A DNA stretch of 64,000 bases. It comes from Streptomyces resistomycificus (GTDB lineage Bacteria; Actinomycetota; Actinomycetes; Streptomycetales; Streptomycetaceae). Of this stretch, positions 39,236 through 48,312 are shown one piece after another (positions within the stretch are counted from its first letter, which is position 1; each line of letters opens with the position of its first letter). The position numbers were made by a program, and so were the translations under genes. Where the stretch lies: contig NZ_KQ948998.1 of the NCBI RefSeq assembly GCF_001514265.1, forward strand, positions 189,119 through 253,118, given 5' to 3'. Below the pieces are notes generated by a model, which was not told where the DNA came from, ran no database searches, and saw nothing but the letters and a program-made list of their open reading frames with translations.

Positions 39236-39543
39236 GACCGGCGCGAGCCGAGGCACTCCGGCGGCTCGGGCTGCATCCGAGTCGGCCGTCATCTGTCGTC
39301 GACGGGCCCTCGCCGCCCGGGTGGTGGCACGCGGCCGCCGAGCGCGCCGCGCGTGGCTGAATCGCACCCCTTGTGCGGGCGGTCACAGCGTTCTCATAAT
39401 CCAGCAACAGATTGACCTGCCCATGCCAGCGAGTACGCGCTTCTTTGTTCGCATAATTGGCATGCGCACGTCAATTTTCCATCTCGCGTTACGTCCGCAC
39501 GTGTTGCACGACCCCAGGTCCACCCCCCACGGAAGGCATCACG
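39236..39543. other. Intergenic region upstream of trypsin gene
   Basis: About 308 bp. The second half (39395-39490) is clearly A+T-richer than its surroundings, as expected for the promoter of a strongly expressed, developmentally controlled protease gene. No gene is seen. Confidence 0.5.
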
Positions 39544-40326
39544 GTGAAGAGACTCCTCACGGCACTCAAGAGATGCGCGGCCGTCGGCGCCGCCGCCCTC
39601 GCGATCGCCAGCCTTCAGCCCGTCTCGGCGGCCAACGCCGCCCCCGCGCCCGTAGTGGGCGGAACCCGCGCCGCGCAGGGCGAGTTCCCGTTCATGGTCC
39701 GGCTCTCCATGGGCTGCGGCGGCGCGCTCTACACCCAGCAGATCGTGCTCACGGCCGCGCACTGTGTGGGCTCGACCGGCCGCAACACCAGCATCACGGC
39801 CACCGCGGGCGTCGCGGACCTGCAGTCCACCAGCGGACGCGTCCAGGTCCGGTCGACCTACGTCTACCGGGCGCCCGGCTACAACGGTGACGGCAAGGAC
39901 TGGGCGCTCATCAAGCTCGCCTCGCCCATCAACCTGCCGACGCTGAAGATCGCCACGACCACGCAGTACAACACCGGCACCTTCACCGTCGCCGGATGGG
40001 GCGCGGCCACCGAGGGCGGTTCCCAGCAGCGCTACCTGCTCAAGGCCAACGTGCCGTTCGTCAGCGACGCCACCTGCCGTTCCTACAGCGGCTACAGCGG
40101 TCTGATCCCCGGCGAGGAGATCTGCGCGGGCTACACCGCCGGCGGCGTCGACACCTGCCAGGGCGACTCCGGTGGCCCGATGTTCCGCCGCGACAGCGCC
40201 AACGCCTGGATCCAGGTCGGCATCGTCAGCTGGGGCATAGGCTGCGCCCGGCCCAACGCGCCCGGCGTCTACACCGAGGTCTCCACCTTCGCCTCCGCGA
40301 TCGCCTCGGCCGCGTCGTCGCTCTGA
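39544..40326 (+). CDS. sprT: Secreted trypsin (Streptomyces griseus trypsin type)
   Basis: A 260-residue secreted serine protease. The GTG start gives a signal peptide (MKRLLTALKRCAAVGAAALA), a very short propeptide and the mature N-terminus VVGGTRAAQGEFPF at residue 37. The catalytic triad is His73 (LTAAHCV), Asp119 (KDWALIKL) and Ser209 (QGDSGGPMF); Asp203 in VDTCQGDSG gives trypsin specificity for Arg/Lys. Cysteines for the three family disulfides are present. It is very close to Streptomyces griseus trypsin as I remember it. It lies just beyond the peptide cluster and could act on secreted peptides, but such enzymes are usually part of development and nutrition. Confidence 0.97.
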   Translation: MKRLLTALKRCAAVGAAALAIASLQPVSAANAAPAPVVGGTRAAQGEFPFMVRLSMGCGGALYTQQIVLTAAHCVGSTGRNTSITATAGVADLQSTSGRVQVRSTYVYRAPGYNGDGKDWALIKLASPINLPTLKIATTTQYNTGTFTVAGWGAATEGGSQQRYLLKANVPFVSDATCRSYSGYSGLIPGEEICAGYTAGGVDTCQGDSGGPMFRRDSANAWIQVGIVSWGIGCARPNAPGVYTEVSTFASAIASAASSL

Positions 40327-40354
40327 CGCCCGGCTCGCCCCACACCCACGTCCG

Positions 40355-40383
40355 CGGGTCCGGTGCTCCTTGCGCCGGGCCCG
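40355..40383. terminator. Terminator between trypsin and TPM-like gene
   Basis: Arms CGGGTCCGG (40355-40363) and CCGGGCCCG (40375-40383) pair with one G-U, in the 94-bp gap between convergent genes. Confidence 0.5.
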
Positions 40384-40420
40384 TGTCGGCGTTCTCGCCC
40401 CCTCGGCCCTGGCCCGTCCC

Positions 40421-41776
40421 TCAGAATCCCCCGCCGAAGTCCCCGCCGCCCCCGAAGTCCCCTCCTCCGCCGAAACCGCCGCTGAAGTCGCCGGAGTCGA
40501 AGTTCGCGCCGGAGACGTCGCCGCCTTCGTAGCCGCCGAAGTCGCCGTAGCCGGAGCCGTAGTCGGAGGCGTAGGCCGGGGTGGCCATCATGCCGCCGAG
40601 CATCGTGCCGATGAGGAGGCCGGGCAGGATGCCGCCGCCGAAGTAGCCGCCCGCCCAGGGACCGTAGGCCGGGCCCGCCTCCCAGTAGGGGCGACGGCCC
40701 TGTTCGGTGTCGACCTCGCGGATCACCGGGTCGCGGCCGTCGGCGAGGCGGGTCCGGTCGGCCGCGCAGACCGGGACCTCACGCGGGGCTGAGCCCACCG
40801 GCGTCCAGGTGGCGTCGGCGACGGACGGGCCGTGGCGCGGGTCGAAGAAGCAGGGCGAGCGACGGTCGGGCAGCGGCGCTCCCTCACGGCGGGCGGCGAG
40901 CCTGGCGAGCGAGAAGCGGCCGTCCTCGATGGCCTGGGTGACGGCCCGGACGTCCTCCGGTCTCGCCGCCTGGGCCATGTACGTCTTCCCCTTGTCGTAG
41001 GCGTCCAGCGCCTGCTCGTAGTCCGCCCGCATGGCGTCGTCCGCGCCGGGCTCCCCGGGATGGAAGTCGAGACGGTCCAGTTCCTCGCCGAACGCGGTGA
41101 TGTCCTCGTCGACCACGACCCGCAGCTTCTCCAGCGCGGCCCGCTGCTCCTCCTCGTGCCGGCGCCGGTTGCGCCGCACCAGCGCGTACGCGCCCCCACC
41201 GCCGGCCACCAGGACCGCGCCGACGGTGATCAGGGCCGTGGTGGAGACCCCGCCGCCGCTGTCGGCGGAGTCCCAGGACGCGGGCGCCGAGCCGCCCATG
41301 CCGGGGAGGGCCTGGTCGGTGAAGTCGCCGAGCTGGGTCTTGGCGTCGCGCTCGCCCTCGACACTGCCGACCAGGTTGCGCACGGCGGCGTTCGAGAGGA
41401 CGGAGGAGTCGGCACCGGCGTCGAAACGGTCGCCTACCCGGACCGCGTACAGGCCGGTCACGCCGGTGGCGGTGCGCAGGTTCCGCAGCAGGTTGTCGGT
41501 GGGCTGGTCGGCGGGCAGGACCGCCACGAACAGGGGCTTGTCCGCGTCCTCGATCTGCTTCGCCAGCGCGTCGGCGTCCGCGGAGGACAACTGCGCCGAC
41601 GCGGCCGGATCGACGTAGACGGGGCTTTCGCGCAGGGCTTCGGCGACCGCCGTCAGACTCGTGGCCGCGGAGGCGCGCGGGGCGCCCGCCGTCAGGACCG
41701 CCATCGCGGTCAGGACGGCGAGCGTCAGCGCGACCAGCAGTCCGGTCGCGCCTCGGGTCGGTGTCGCGGCCTTCAT
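40421..41776 (-). CDS. Secreted/membrane protein with TPM-like domain
   Basis: A 451-residue protein with an N-terminal signal (GLLVALTLAVLTAMAVLTAG), an extracellular TPM-like domain (about residues 40-170, with VEGERDAKTQLGDFTDQALPG), one membrane helix (TTALITVGAVLVAGGGGAYALV, near 200) followed by a basic stop-transfer run, then a cytoplasmic coiled region and a Gly-rich tail of GGGDFGGG type. A short block CFFDPRHGPSVADATW and VCAADRT hold cysteines. The ATG at 41776 has its ribosome site (GAGG) unusually close. Role unknown; Gly-rich tails of this kind occur on many actinobacterial TPM proteins. Confidence 0.8.
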   Translation of the reverse strand: MKAATPTRGATGLLVALTLAVLTAMAVLTAGAPRASAATSLTAVAEALRESPVYVDPAASAQLSSADADALAKQIEDADKPLFVAVLPADQPTDNLLRNLRTATGVTGLYAVRVGDRFDAGADSSVLSNAAVRNLVGSVEGERDAKTQLGDFTDQALPGMGGSAPASWDSADSGGGVSTTALITVGAVLVAGGGGAYALVRRNRRRHEEEQRAALEKLRVVVDEDITAFGEELDRLDFHPGEPGADDAMRADYEQALDAYDKGKTYMAQAARPEDVRAVTQAIEDGRFSLARLAARREGAPLPDRRSPCFFDPRHGPSVADATWTPVGSAPREVPVCAADRTRLADGRDPVIREVDTEQGRRPYWEAGPAYGPWAGGYFGGGILPGLLIGTMLGGMMATPAYASDYGSGYGDFGGYEGGDVSGANFDSGDFSGGFGGGGDFGGGGDFGGGF

Positions 41777-41883
41777 ACCTCGAAAGTACCCGAAAACGCA
41801 GCTATCGGACATGCGTGCGCATGCGGACTTCAGGCCGCGCGACAGGCCCGCGAGGGATCCCCCACAGGATTCCCCACCGCCCC

Positions 41884-42216
41884 TCAGTCGCGGCTGAAGG
41901 CGTAGGCCCGCTCCACCCGCGCGACTTCCACGCTGTAGGAGGAGTACCAGCGTTCACGTCCGAGCCGCTGGGCTTCGAGATGTTCGGGGTGGGCCTTCCA
42001 CGCCGCTATCGACGCCTCGTCCGCGTAGTAGATGACGGTGAGGTCCCGGCCGTTCTCGTCCGTCAGCGACTCGCGGCCGAGGTAGCCGGGCTGCGCCTCA
42101 CCGAGCGCGGCCATGCGCTCGCTCATCGCCGCGTAGCCTTCGAGATCCGCGGCCGGCCGCGCGGTGATGATCACTGCGTAGTACGGCGGCGCGGGGCGGG
42201 CGAACGAGGTGGTCAT
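41884..42216 (-). CDS. Antibiotic biosynthesis monooxygenase-like small protein
   Basis: A 110-residue ferredoxin-fold dimeric barrel protein of the ABM superfamily. The core runs YAVIITARPAADLEGYAAMS, then GYLGRESLTDENGRDLTVIYY and the helix SIAAWKAHPEHLEAQRLGRE. Such proteins include small monooxygenases acting on aromatic substrates and stress proteins without known activity. I set the start at ATG 42216, behind GGAGGG; the longer open frame upstream runs into unrelated sequence. No biosynthetic partner is beside it. Confidence 0.85.
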   Translation of the reverse strand: MTTSFARPAPPYYAVIITARPAADLEGYAAMSERMAALGEAQPGYLGRESLTDENGRDLTVIYYADEASIAAWKAHPEHLEAQRLGRERWYSSYSVEVARVERAYAFSRD

Positions 42217-42413
42217 GCGAGAGGCCCTCCGTCTGTAAGGAGCAAATGACGCAAGGCTACTGACATGATTCTCGGGTGGCCACCGCTTTGTACGACGAGG
42301 CTCCGGCGCGGCCGGTGGCGGCGGCGAAGACGATCGCGGCGAACACCGCACGGCCGTCACAGCTCCGCCGGCCACCACCCTTGTGCGTCCGTCTGCGCCG
42401 TCAGGACATCGTC

Positions 42414-44018
42414 CTACTCCGCCGGCGCCACCCCGGCCCGGAGCAGCCCGTAGGTGTACGCGTCCTCCAGCGCCTGCCAGGACGCCGCGATCACGTTCTC
42501 GGCGACGCCCACCGTCGACCACTCCCCCGCCCCGTCGGACGTGGAGATCAGGACGCGGGTCGTGGACTGCGTGCCGTGGACGCCTTCGAGGATGCGGACC
42601 TTGTAGTCGACGAGCTCGAGCTTTGCGAGCTGGGGGTAGATGCGCTCCAGGGCGACGCGCAGGGTGCGGTCGAGGGCGTTGACCGGGCCGTTGCCCTCGG
42701 CGGTGGCGACGATGCGCTCGCTCTTGGCCCAGAGCTTGACGGTGGCCTCGTTGGCGTGGGTGCCGTCCGGGCGGTCCTCGACGATCGCACGCCAGGACTC
42801 GACCTCGAAGTACTTGAGGGGCTTGCCCTCCACCTCGGCGCGCAGCAGGAGTTCGAAGGAGGCGTCGGCGGCTTCGTAGGTGTAGCCCTTGAGTTCACGC
42901 TCCTTGACCCGCTCGACCACCCGGCCGACCAGCTCGCGGTCGCCGCCCAGGTCGATGCCGAGTTCCTTGCCCTTGAGCTCGATCGACGCGCGGCCCGCCA
43001 TGTCGGAGACCAGCATCCGCATGGTGTTGCCGACCTGCTCGGGGTCGATGTGCTGGTACAGGTCGGGGTCGACCTTGATGGCGGACGCGTGCAGGCCCGC
43101 CTTGTGGGCGAAGGCGGAGACACCGACGTACGGCTGGTGCGTGGACGGGGTGAGGTTCACGACCTCGGCGATCGCGTGCGAGATGCGGGTCATCTCGCGC
43201 AGCTTGCCGTCGGGCAGCACCTTCTTGCCGTACTTCAGCTCCAGGGCCGCCACCACCGGGAACAGGTTGGCGTTGCCGACCCGCTCGCCGTAGCCGTTGG
43301 CCGTGCACTGGACGTGGGTCGCGCCCGCGTCCACCGCGGCCAGGGTGTTGGCGACCGCGCAGCCGGTGTCGTCCTGGGCGTGGATGCCGAGGCGGGCACC
43401 GGTGTCGGCGAGGACCGTGGAGACGACCGCCTGGATCTGGGCCGGGAGCATGCCGCCGTTGGTGTCGCAGAGGATGACCACGTCGGCGCCGGCCTCGGAC
43501 GCGGCCCGTACGACCGCCTTCGCGTACTCGGCGTTCTGACGGTAGCCGTCGAAGAAGTGCTCGCAGTCGACGAAGACTCGGCGGCCCTGCGCCTTGAGGT
43601 GGGAGACCGTGTCGCGGACCATCTCCAGGTTCTCGTCCAGCGTGGTGCGCAGGGCGAGCTCCACGTGCCGGTCGTGCGACTTGGCCACCAGGGTGATCAC
43701 GTCGGCGCCCGCGTCCAGGAGTGCCTTGACCTGGGGGTCCTCGGCGGCCTTGGCGCCGGCCCGGCGGGTGGCGCCGAAGGCGACCAGCTTGGCGTGCTTG
43801 AAGTCGATCTCCTGTCGGGCGCGGGCGAAGAACTCGGTGTCGCGCGGGTTGGCGCCGGGCCAGCCGCCCTCGATGAAGCCCACGCCGAAGTCGTCCAGGT
43901 GCCGTGCGATGGCCAGCTTGTCCGCGACGGTGAGGTTGATCCCCTCCCGCTGCGCGCCGTCGCGCAGGGTGGTGTCGAAGACGTGGAACGAATCGTCGAG
44001 CTCGCTGGTTGCGGTCAT
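42414..44018 (-). CDS. cimA: Citramalate synthase
   Basis: A 534-residue enzyme of the LeuA/HCS family that condenses acetyl-CoA with pyruvate to (R)-citramalate, opening the threonine-independent route to isoleucine. The DRE-TIM barrel begins VFDTTLRDGAQREGINLTV; the metal-binding GYGERVGNANL and AFAHKAGLHASAI follow, and the C-terminal LeuA-type regulatory domain carries VKVRILEG-like segments (KVRILEGVHGTQSTTRVLI). The length and HKAGLHASA variant fit CimA rather than LeuA. The start is ATG 44018; the upstream frame crosses a terminator-like hairpin. Isopropylmalate isomerase and dehydrogenase (leuCD, leuB), also in this window, process its product. Confidence 0.95.
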   Translation of the reverse strand: MTATSELDDSFHVFDTTLRDGAQREGINLTVADKLAIARHLDDFGVGFIEGGWPGANPRDTEFFARARQEIDFKHAKLVAFGATRRAGAKAAEDPQVKALLDAGADVITLVAKSHDRHVELALRTTLDENLEMVRDTVSHLKAQGRRVFVDCEHFFDGYRQNAEYAKAVVRAASEAGADVVILCDTNGGMLPAQIQAVVSTVLADTGARLGIHAQDDTGCAVANTLAAVDAGATHVQCTANGYGERVGNANLFPVVAALELKYGKKVLPDGKLREMTRISHAIAEVVNLTPSTHQPYVGVSAFAHKAGLHASAIKVDPDLYQHIDPEQVGNTMRMLVSDMAGRASIELKGKELGIDLGGDRELVGRVVERVKERELKGYTYEAADASFELLLRAEVEGKPLKYFEVESWRAIVEDRPDGTHANEATVKLWAKSERIVATAEGNGPVNALDRTLRVALERIYPQLAKLELVDYKVRILEGVHGTQSTTRVLISTSDGAGEWSTVGVAENVIAASWQALEDAYTYGLLRAGVAPAE

Positions 44019-44328
44019 GGTCTCAAGGCTCCTGAGGATTGGATCTCGGTCTTTACCGGAATGACCGGCTCCACCGTCCCCACATAGTCCCTCGCGCTCT
44101 CGCCTCCGGCTGCGGGTGGGCCAGAAAAGCGAAAAACCTCTCGCGGGTGCGAGAGGTCTGCGCGCGGGTCGAGGACGACGGTGTCCGCCCGTACCTGGTC
44201 GTACGTGGCGGTCACTGCGGACCGGCGCGCCTGCTGCCAATAATCGTGGCGAACGAGAGCACGGAGGCAGTCTGGCACAGACCGTCCCCGTGCTCACCGT
44301 CCGTCTCAGGATGCGAGCACTCGGTTGA
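44019..44328. other. Leader region of cimA
   Basis: 310 bp between the beta-propeller gene and cimA on the same strand. It contains a U-rich hairpin terminator (44136-44157) and then about 118 bp with room for a cimA promoter. A short open frame on the minus strand (44015-44278) crosses the hairpin and ends on the cimA start; it includes Val-Val-Leu just before the hairpin. Confidence 0.5.
44136..44157 (-). terminator. Intrinsic terminator or attenuator upstream of cimA
   Basis: Read on the minus strand, ACCTCTCGC-ACCC-GCGAGAGGT is a perfect 9-bp stem immediately followed by TTTTTCGCTTTT, the most canonical U-tailed terminator in the window. It may simply end the upstream transcript, or attenuate cimA. 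Confidence 0.8.
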
Positions 44329-45594
44329 TCACCGCAGGTGCCGGACGAAGACGTGCGTGGTGTCGTGGGAGTCACCGGGCACGAGGTCCGCGGCGCTGCT
44401 GCTGAAGGCGACCTGGCGGCCGTGCCGGTCGATGACCGGGAAGGACACCCCGTAGGAGCCGCTCGGGCCGCCCTGCACCGAGGGGCTGGCGAGCACGGTG
44501 TGTCCGGTGCGCAGATCGCGCACGTACGCCTGACGCGCGTGGTTCGGGTCGGCGGGGTCGGACGAACCGAACACGAGGTAGCGGCTGTCGGCGCTGAGCC
44601 GGGGATAGGCGGTGGAGGCGGCCGGGTCGGCGGCGTCGATCCGGCGCACCTGACCCGTCCTCAGGTCGCGGACGAAGGCGTTGTGCCCGTTGTTGGTGTC
44701 GCCCGGGGTCAGCTGCGAGTCCAGCGAGTTGAAGACCGCGTACCGGCCGTCGGCGCTGACCTGCGGAAACTCCGTCTGCCCGTCTGAGGTCGTGCCCTGC
44801 GGTGCCTGGTCGGCCTGGAACAGCTCGCCGCTCGGCACGTCACGCACGTACGCGTCGCTCCAGTCACCCCGGGCGGGGTGCGGGACGAGGAACTGGTAGC
44901 CGACCCGGCTGCCGTCCGCGCTGATGGACGGGCGGGCGGCGGCGGACTTCCAGGCGTTCTCGCCGGGCACCTGGCTGATCCGGACGGCGTCGCCGGTCAC
45001 GCGGTCGACGCGGTAGACCCGGTTCGAGCCGTCCCCCGCCGGCGCGTCTCCCGTGCGCAGGGCGACGAGGGCGACATAGCGGCCGTCGGCGCTGAGGGCG
45101 GGGCTGCTCGCGGCGCCGTAGCCCGTGGCGAGGGCGTCGTCGATCCGCTGGAGGGCGCCGGTCTTGAGGTCCTTGACGAAGACGTGGTTGTCGGCGGTGT
45201 CGTAGGTGGGGTTGGAGGTGAACGCCAGATGGCGGCCGTCGGCGCTCAGGGAGACGTCCAGGACGTGACCGCCCCCCGAACCGCCGTCCTCCCCGGTGCT
45301 CGCCAGGCGGGTGGTGCCGGTCCTCAGGTCCCGCACGAAGGCGTCGGCGGTGCCGTCGGAGTCGCCCGCGACGAGGTTGTCGGCGTCGGAGACGAAGGCC
45401 AGGTAGTGGCCGTTCGCGCTCAGACTCTGTCCGCTGGAGGCGCCGTTGCCGTCCGTGCCGTCCGGGGCCACGCTCGCCTTCTCCGTGTGCGGGGCGCCGG
45501 GTGCCGCGCCCGCCGTGGATCCGGTGAGCGCCAGGGCCGCGGTGGCCGCGACGACGGTGGCCGCCAAGGCGGCGCGGTGCTTCTTCGTGCGCAT
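44329..45594 (-). CDS. Secreted TolB-like beta-propeller (PD40) protein
   Basis: A 421-residue exported protein. The signal peptide is AALAATVVAATAALALTGSTA; mature sequence follows at about AAPGAPHTEK. The rest is a series of PD40/TolB-like blades with the recurring pattern S-A-D-G-R-Y-V/L-A-F plus V-A-G-D-T-N-x-x-x-D-A-F-V-R-D-L-x-T-G, about six to seven of them, giving a beta-propeller. Start ATG 45594 after GGGGGA. Function unknown, probably surface binding. It lies next to a longer paralogue, separated from it by a tandem repeat. Confidence 0.88.
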   Translation of the reverse strand: MRTKKHRAALAATVVAATAALALTGSTAGAAPGAPHTEKASVAPDGTDGNGASSGQSLSANGHYLAFVSDADNLVAGDSDGTADAFVRDLRTGTTRLASTGEDGGSGGGHVLDVSLSADGRHLAFTSNPTYDTADNHVFVKDLKTGALQRIDDALATGYGAASSPALSADGRYVALVALRTGDAPAGDGSNRVYRVDRVTGDAVRISQVPGENAWKSAAARPSISADGSRVGYQFLVPHPARGDWSDAYVRDVPSGELFQADQAPQGTTSDGQTEFPQVSADGRYAVFNSLDSQLTPGDTNNGHNAFVRDLRTGQVRRIDAADPAASTAYPRLSADSRYLVFGSSDPADPNHARQAYVRDLRTGHTVLASPSVQGGPSGSYGVSFPVIDRHGRQVAFSSSAADLVPGDSHDTTHVFVRHLR

Positions 45595-45633
45595 GGTTGT
45601 TCCCCCGTTGTGCCTGTGCATGGTCAATCCCCC

Positions 45634-45777
45634 GTGGTCGTTCGCTGTGATCTGGTCGTCGGGCGTGATCCGGTTGATCGTCGTGATCCGGTCGTTCGCT
45701 GTGGTCCGGTTGATCGTCGTGAACCGATCGTTCGCTGTGGTCCGGCTGATCGTCGTGAACCGGTCGTTCGGCGTGAC
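45634..45777. repeat. 36-bp tandem repeat, about four units
   Basis: Three nearly identical 36-bp units at 45670-45705, 45706-45741 and 45742-45777, plus a more degenerate fourth at 45634-45669. Each unit carries TGATCGTCGTGA and GTCGTTCGCTGTG. The units abut with no spacers. The array lies in the gap between two paralogous beta-propeller genes, upstream of the shorter one. Confidence 0.85.
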
Positions 45778-45787
45778 CGCCGTACGG

Positions 45788-47887
45788 TCATTGCACTGTC
45801 CGCAGGAAGACGTCCGCCACCCCGTTGGTGTCCCCCTCCACCAGATCGGGTGACGCCGACTCGAACGCGACGACCGTGCCGTCGGCGTTGACGGAGGGGT
45901 GCCGGGCCGGGAGGTCGTTACGGCCGCCCCAGCGGTCGACGCTGATCAACTGCCGCTTCCCGGTGGCGAGTTCCGTCAGGTGGACGGCGCCGCGTGCGGT
46001 GTACGCGACGAACGCGCCGTTCCCGGCGAGCGAGGGCTGCGCGCCCCTGATCCGGGTCGTGGTCCCGGTGTCGAGGTCGCGGACGTGGACCTCGCCGCCC
46101 CGCTGGAAGGCGACCCGGCGGCCGTCCGCGCTGATGGACGGCGCCGAGGAGCGGTCGCCGGCCTTCTCCAGATCGCCGGTGTCCAGGTCACGGACGTAGA
46201 CGTCGCCGCCCTGCTCGAAGGCGACGTACCGGCCGTCGTGGTTGATCGACGGGTTGCCCGCCGCCCTGCCCGAGGGCTCGCTGACCACGTCCGTGGTGCC
46301 GCCGTTGAACTTGAAGCGGTAGACGCGGGGCTGGGGCGAGGGGTCCGCGTCGGTCGCGGGCAGGGTGGCGGCGTAGGTGATCCACTGGCAGCTGGGGTCC
46401 ACGCCGGGCTGTCCCGTCCAGGTGAAACGGACGCCCTGGTAGGAGCCCAGGGTGGTCAGCTTGCCGACCGAGCGGTTGCGGATGTGGATCTCCGGGCCGC
46501 CGTCGGTGCCGGAAGGGGCCACGTAGCCGACCATGCGCCCGCTGGAACAGGGTGTGCCCTCGTGCGAGGGACCCTGGGCGGTGGAGTCGACCTGGGCGAT
46601 GCCGCCGGCCGCGTGGACGAACACGTCCGTGTCCTGGGGGTCGACGCTCCCCCGTGAGGTGAAGGCGACGACCTTGTCCTCACCCATCACCGGTTCGTAC
46701 GACGCCCCGGGCCGCTGCTGCCCGGTCGCCGTGAGGCTGACCCGCTCGGTGACGGACGGCATCGGGGCCGGGTGTGCCCGCAGCCCGCCCGAGAAGACGA
46801 ACACGTCCGCCTCCCCGTTGGTGTCACCCGGCACCAGGTGGGACGCCCTCGAACCGAACGCGACCGCCCGCCCCTTGGCGGCGAGCGCGTCCGGCATGAT
46901 CTGGGCGTCCGACGGCAGGACGGCCCCGCGCGCCCCCGTCCGCAGGTCGCGCACCCGCCTGCCGTCCTCGCCCGCGACGACGGCGTACCGGCCGTCCGCC
47001 GTGACCGCGGAGACGCTCCCCTCGGCCACGGGCCGTCTGTCGCCCGTGCGGAGGTCGTAGGCGTACAGCCGGCCCTCGGCCTCGAAGAGGACGCGGTGGC
47101 CGTCCTCGGTGATGCGGACCAGTGAGCCCTGGCCTAGGCCCGCGTCGGCCTGGGTCCGCTCGCCCGTCGCCCGGTCCTTGACGAAGACGTCGTTCGGGTC
47201 GTCCTCGGATCCCGCGACCTGGTAGGCGACCCGCCGGCCGTCGCCGCTCACCGAGGCCCCGCGCTTCGCACCCTCCTCGGCCGGCGAGACGAGCTCGTCG
47301 GTGCCGGTGGCCGTGTCGCGGACGTACAACAGCCGGGTGCCCTGCGGGCCGTTGCGGTTGCCGACGGTGTACACGACGTGGGTGCCGTCCGGGCTGATCG
47401 CCTGCATGCCGCCCAACTCCGCGGAGCCGGGCGGGTCTTGCGGCCACAGCCGCTCGGAGCGGCCCGTGACCCGGTCGTGGACGTAGGGAGCCGCGAACCG
47501 GGTGCCCGCGGAGAACCCGACGAACCGCCCGTCCGCGCTCATCGTGGGCGAGCCGTACGTGTAGCCGGGGCCGAGGTCTATCGCGGTGAGCCCGCCCGTG
47601 GCCAGGTCCTTCACCCGCAGGCACGTGAACTGCGCGCAGCCCAGGCTCGCCGCCCTCGACGTGAACGCGACGGACCGGCCGTCGGCGCTGATCGCGGCAC
47701 CGTCGGACGGCCCGTCGGCCTGGTTGCCGTCGGCGGCGGTGCTGACCCGTTCGACGCGCGGCGTGTGCGGTGCGTGAGCGTGCGGTGCGTGCGGTGCCGC
47801 TGCGGCACTCGGAACGGCGGCTCCGGCGAGCGCGAGCAACAGCACCGCACCTAACGAGCCTCTGGACACACGTACGACGTTGGACAT
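45788..47887 (-). CDS. Large secreted TolB-like beta-propeller (PD40) protein
   Basis: A 699-residue exported protein. Signal peptide GSLGAVLLLALAGAAVPSAA, then a His/Ala/Pro-rich stretch (APHAPHAHAPHTPRVE) and ten or more PD40 blades, for example AAISADGRSVAFTSRAASL and PSISADGRRVAFQRGGEVHVR, ending DLVEGDTNGVADVFLRTVQ. Likely two propellers. It is a paralogue of the next gene downstream; a duplication followed by divergence is probable. No enzymatic motif. The ribosome site is a run of G very near the ATG. Confidence 0.88.
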   Translation of the reverse strand: MSNVVRVSRGSLGAVLLLALAGAAVPSAAAAPHAPHAHAPHTPRVERVSTAADGNQADGPSDGAAISADGRSVAFTSRAASLGCAQFTCLRVKDLATGGLTAIDLGPGYTYGSPTMSADGRFVGFSAGTRFAAPYVHDRVTGRSERLWPQDPPGSAELGGMQAISPDGTHVVYTVGNRNGPQGTRLLYVRDTATGTDELVSPAEEGAKRGASVSGDGRRVAYQVAGSEDDPNDVFVKDRATGERTQADAGLGQGSLVRITEDGHRVLFEAEGRLYAYDLRTGDRRPVAEGSVSAVTADGRYAVVAGEDGRRVRDLRTGARGAVLPSDAQIMPDALAAKGRAVAFGSRASHLVPGDTNGEADVFVFSGGLRAHPAPMPSVTERVSLTATGQQRPGASYEPVMGEDKVVAFTSRGSVDPQDTDVFVHAAGGIAQVDSTAQGPSHEGTPCSSGRMVGYVAPSGTDGGPEIHIRNRSVGKLTTLGSYQGVRFTWTGQPGVDPSCQWITYAATLPATDADPSPQPRVYRFKFNGGTTDVVSEPSGRAAGNPSINHDGRYVAFEQGGDVYVRDLDTGDLEKAGDRSSAPSISADGRRVAFQRGGEVHVRDLDTGTTTRIRGAQPSLAGNGAFVAYTARGAVHLTELATGKRQLISVDRWGGRNDLPARHPSVNADGTVVAFESASPDLVEGDTNGVADVFLRTVQ

Positions 47888-48312
47888 GTTCCCCCCAGTG
47901 ATCCCCGTGGACGCTTCGCCCCCGGCCCCGCGCCAAGGGCTCCGTCCGAGGCAAACGCACCATCGGCCACCGGGTCAATCGGCCTTATTGCGTACAACCC
48001 GGGCGGAAGGTCAGGCGTCCGCGAGGAGGCTCTCGCCCAGGAACTCCCGTACGTGGCCGAGATTCATCCCCCGGTCGGGGCCGACGGCCGGAACTCGGCG
48101 CGCGAACCCCCTCCGCGATCAGCGCCACCGGATCCCGGTCCGGTGCGGGTCGCGGTGGGCGTCGGGGACGTACAGGTCAGGGGACGTACAGGCCGAGGTT
48201 CACGTGAGGCGTTCGCGGGCCGGGCCCGCACGGGCGAGCGGCCGGCCGCGCTCGGCGTCCAGCCGGCCCTCGCCTCACTCCTGGGTCTGCGCCACGAGGT
48301 GCGTGGGCGGCC
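47888..48312. other. Intergenic region with possible gene remnant
   Basis: 425 bp between the propeller gene and the ilvE stop. No intact gene is visible. On the minus strand two in-frame-looking fragments (LYVPDAHRDPHRDRDPVALI near 48110-48175 and GMNLGHVREFLGESLLADA near 48015-48072) lie in different frames and could be the decayed end of a gene. A 16-bp direct repeat (GGGGACGTACAGG core, starts 48164 and 48180) interrupts it. Confidence 0.35.

Noticed and set aside
39544..40326. Secreted trypsin as part of the peptide cluster
   Set aside because: It is a conserved, independently promoted protease, and the candidate core peptide has a single Arg at position 37; membership is possible but unsupported.
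42276..44087. 603-codon plus-strand open frame across cimA
   Set aside because: Antisense to a well-conserved synthase; no ribosome site or domain.
44136..44157. T-box riboswitch upstream of cimA
   Set aside because: There is no T-box sequence, specifier loop or stem I architecture in the 310-bp leader.
45634..45777. CRISPR-like array
   Set aside because: The 36-bp units are contiguous without unique spacers and no cas gene is present, so it is a simple tandem repeat.
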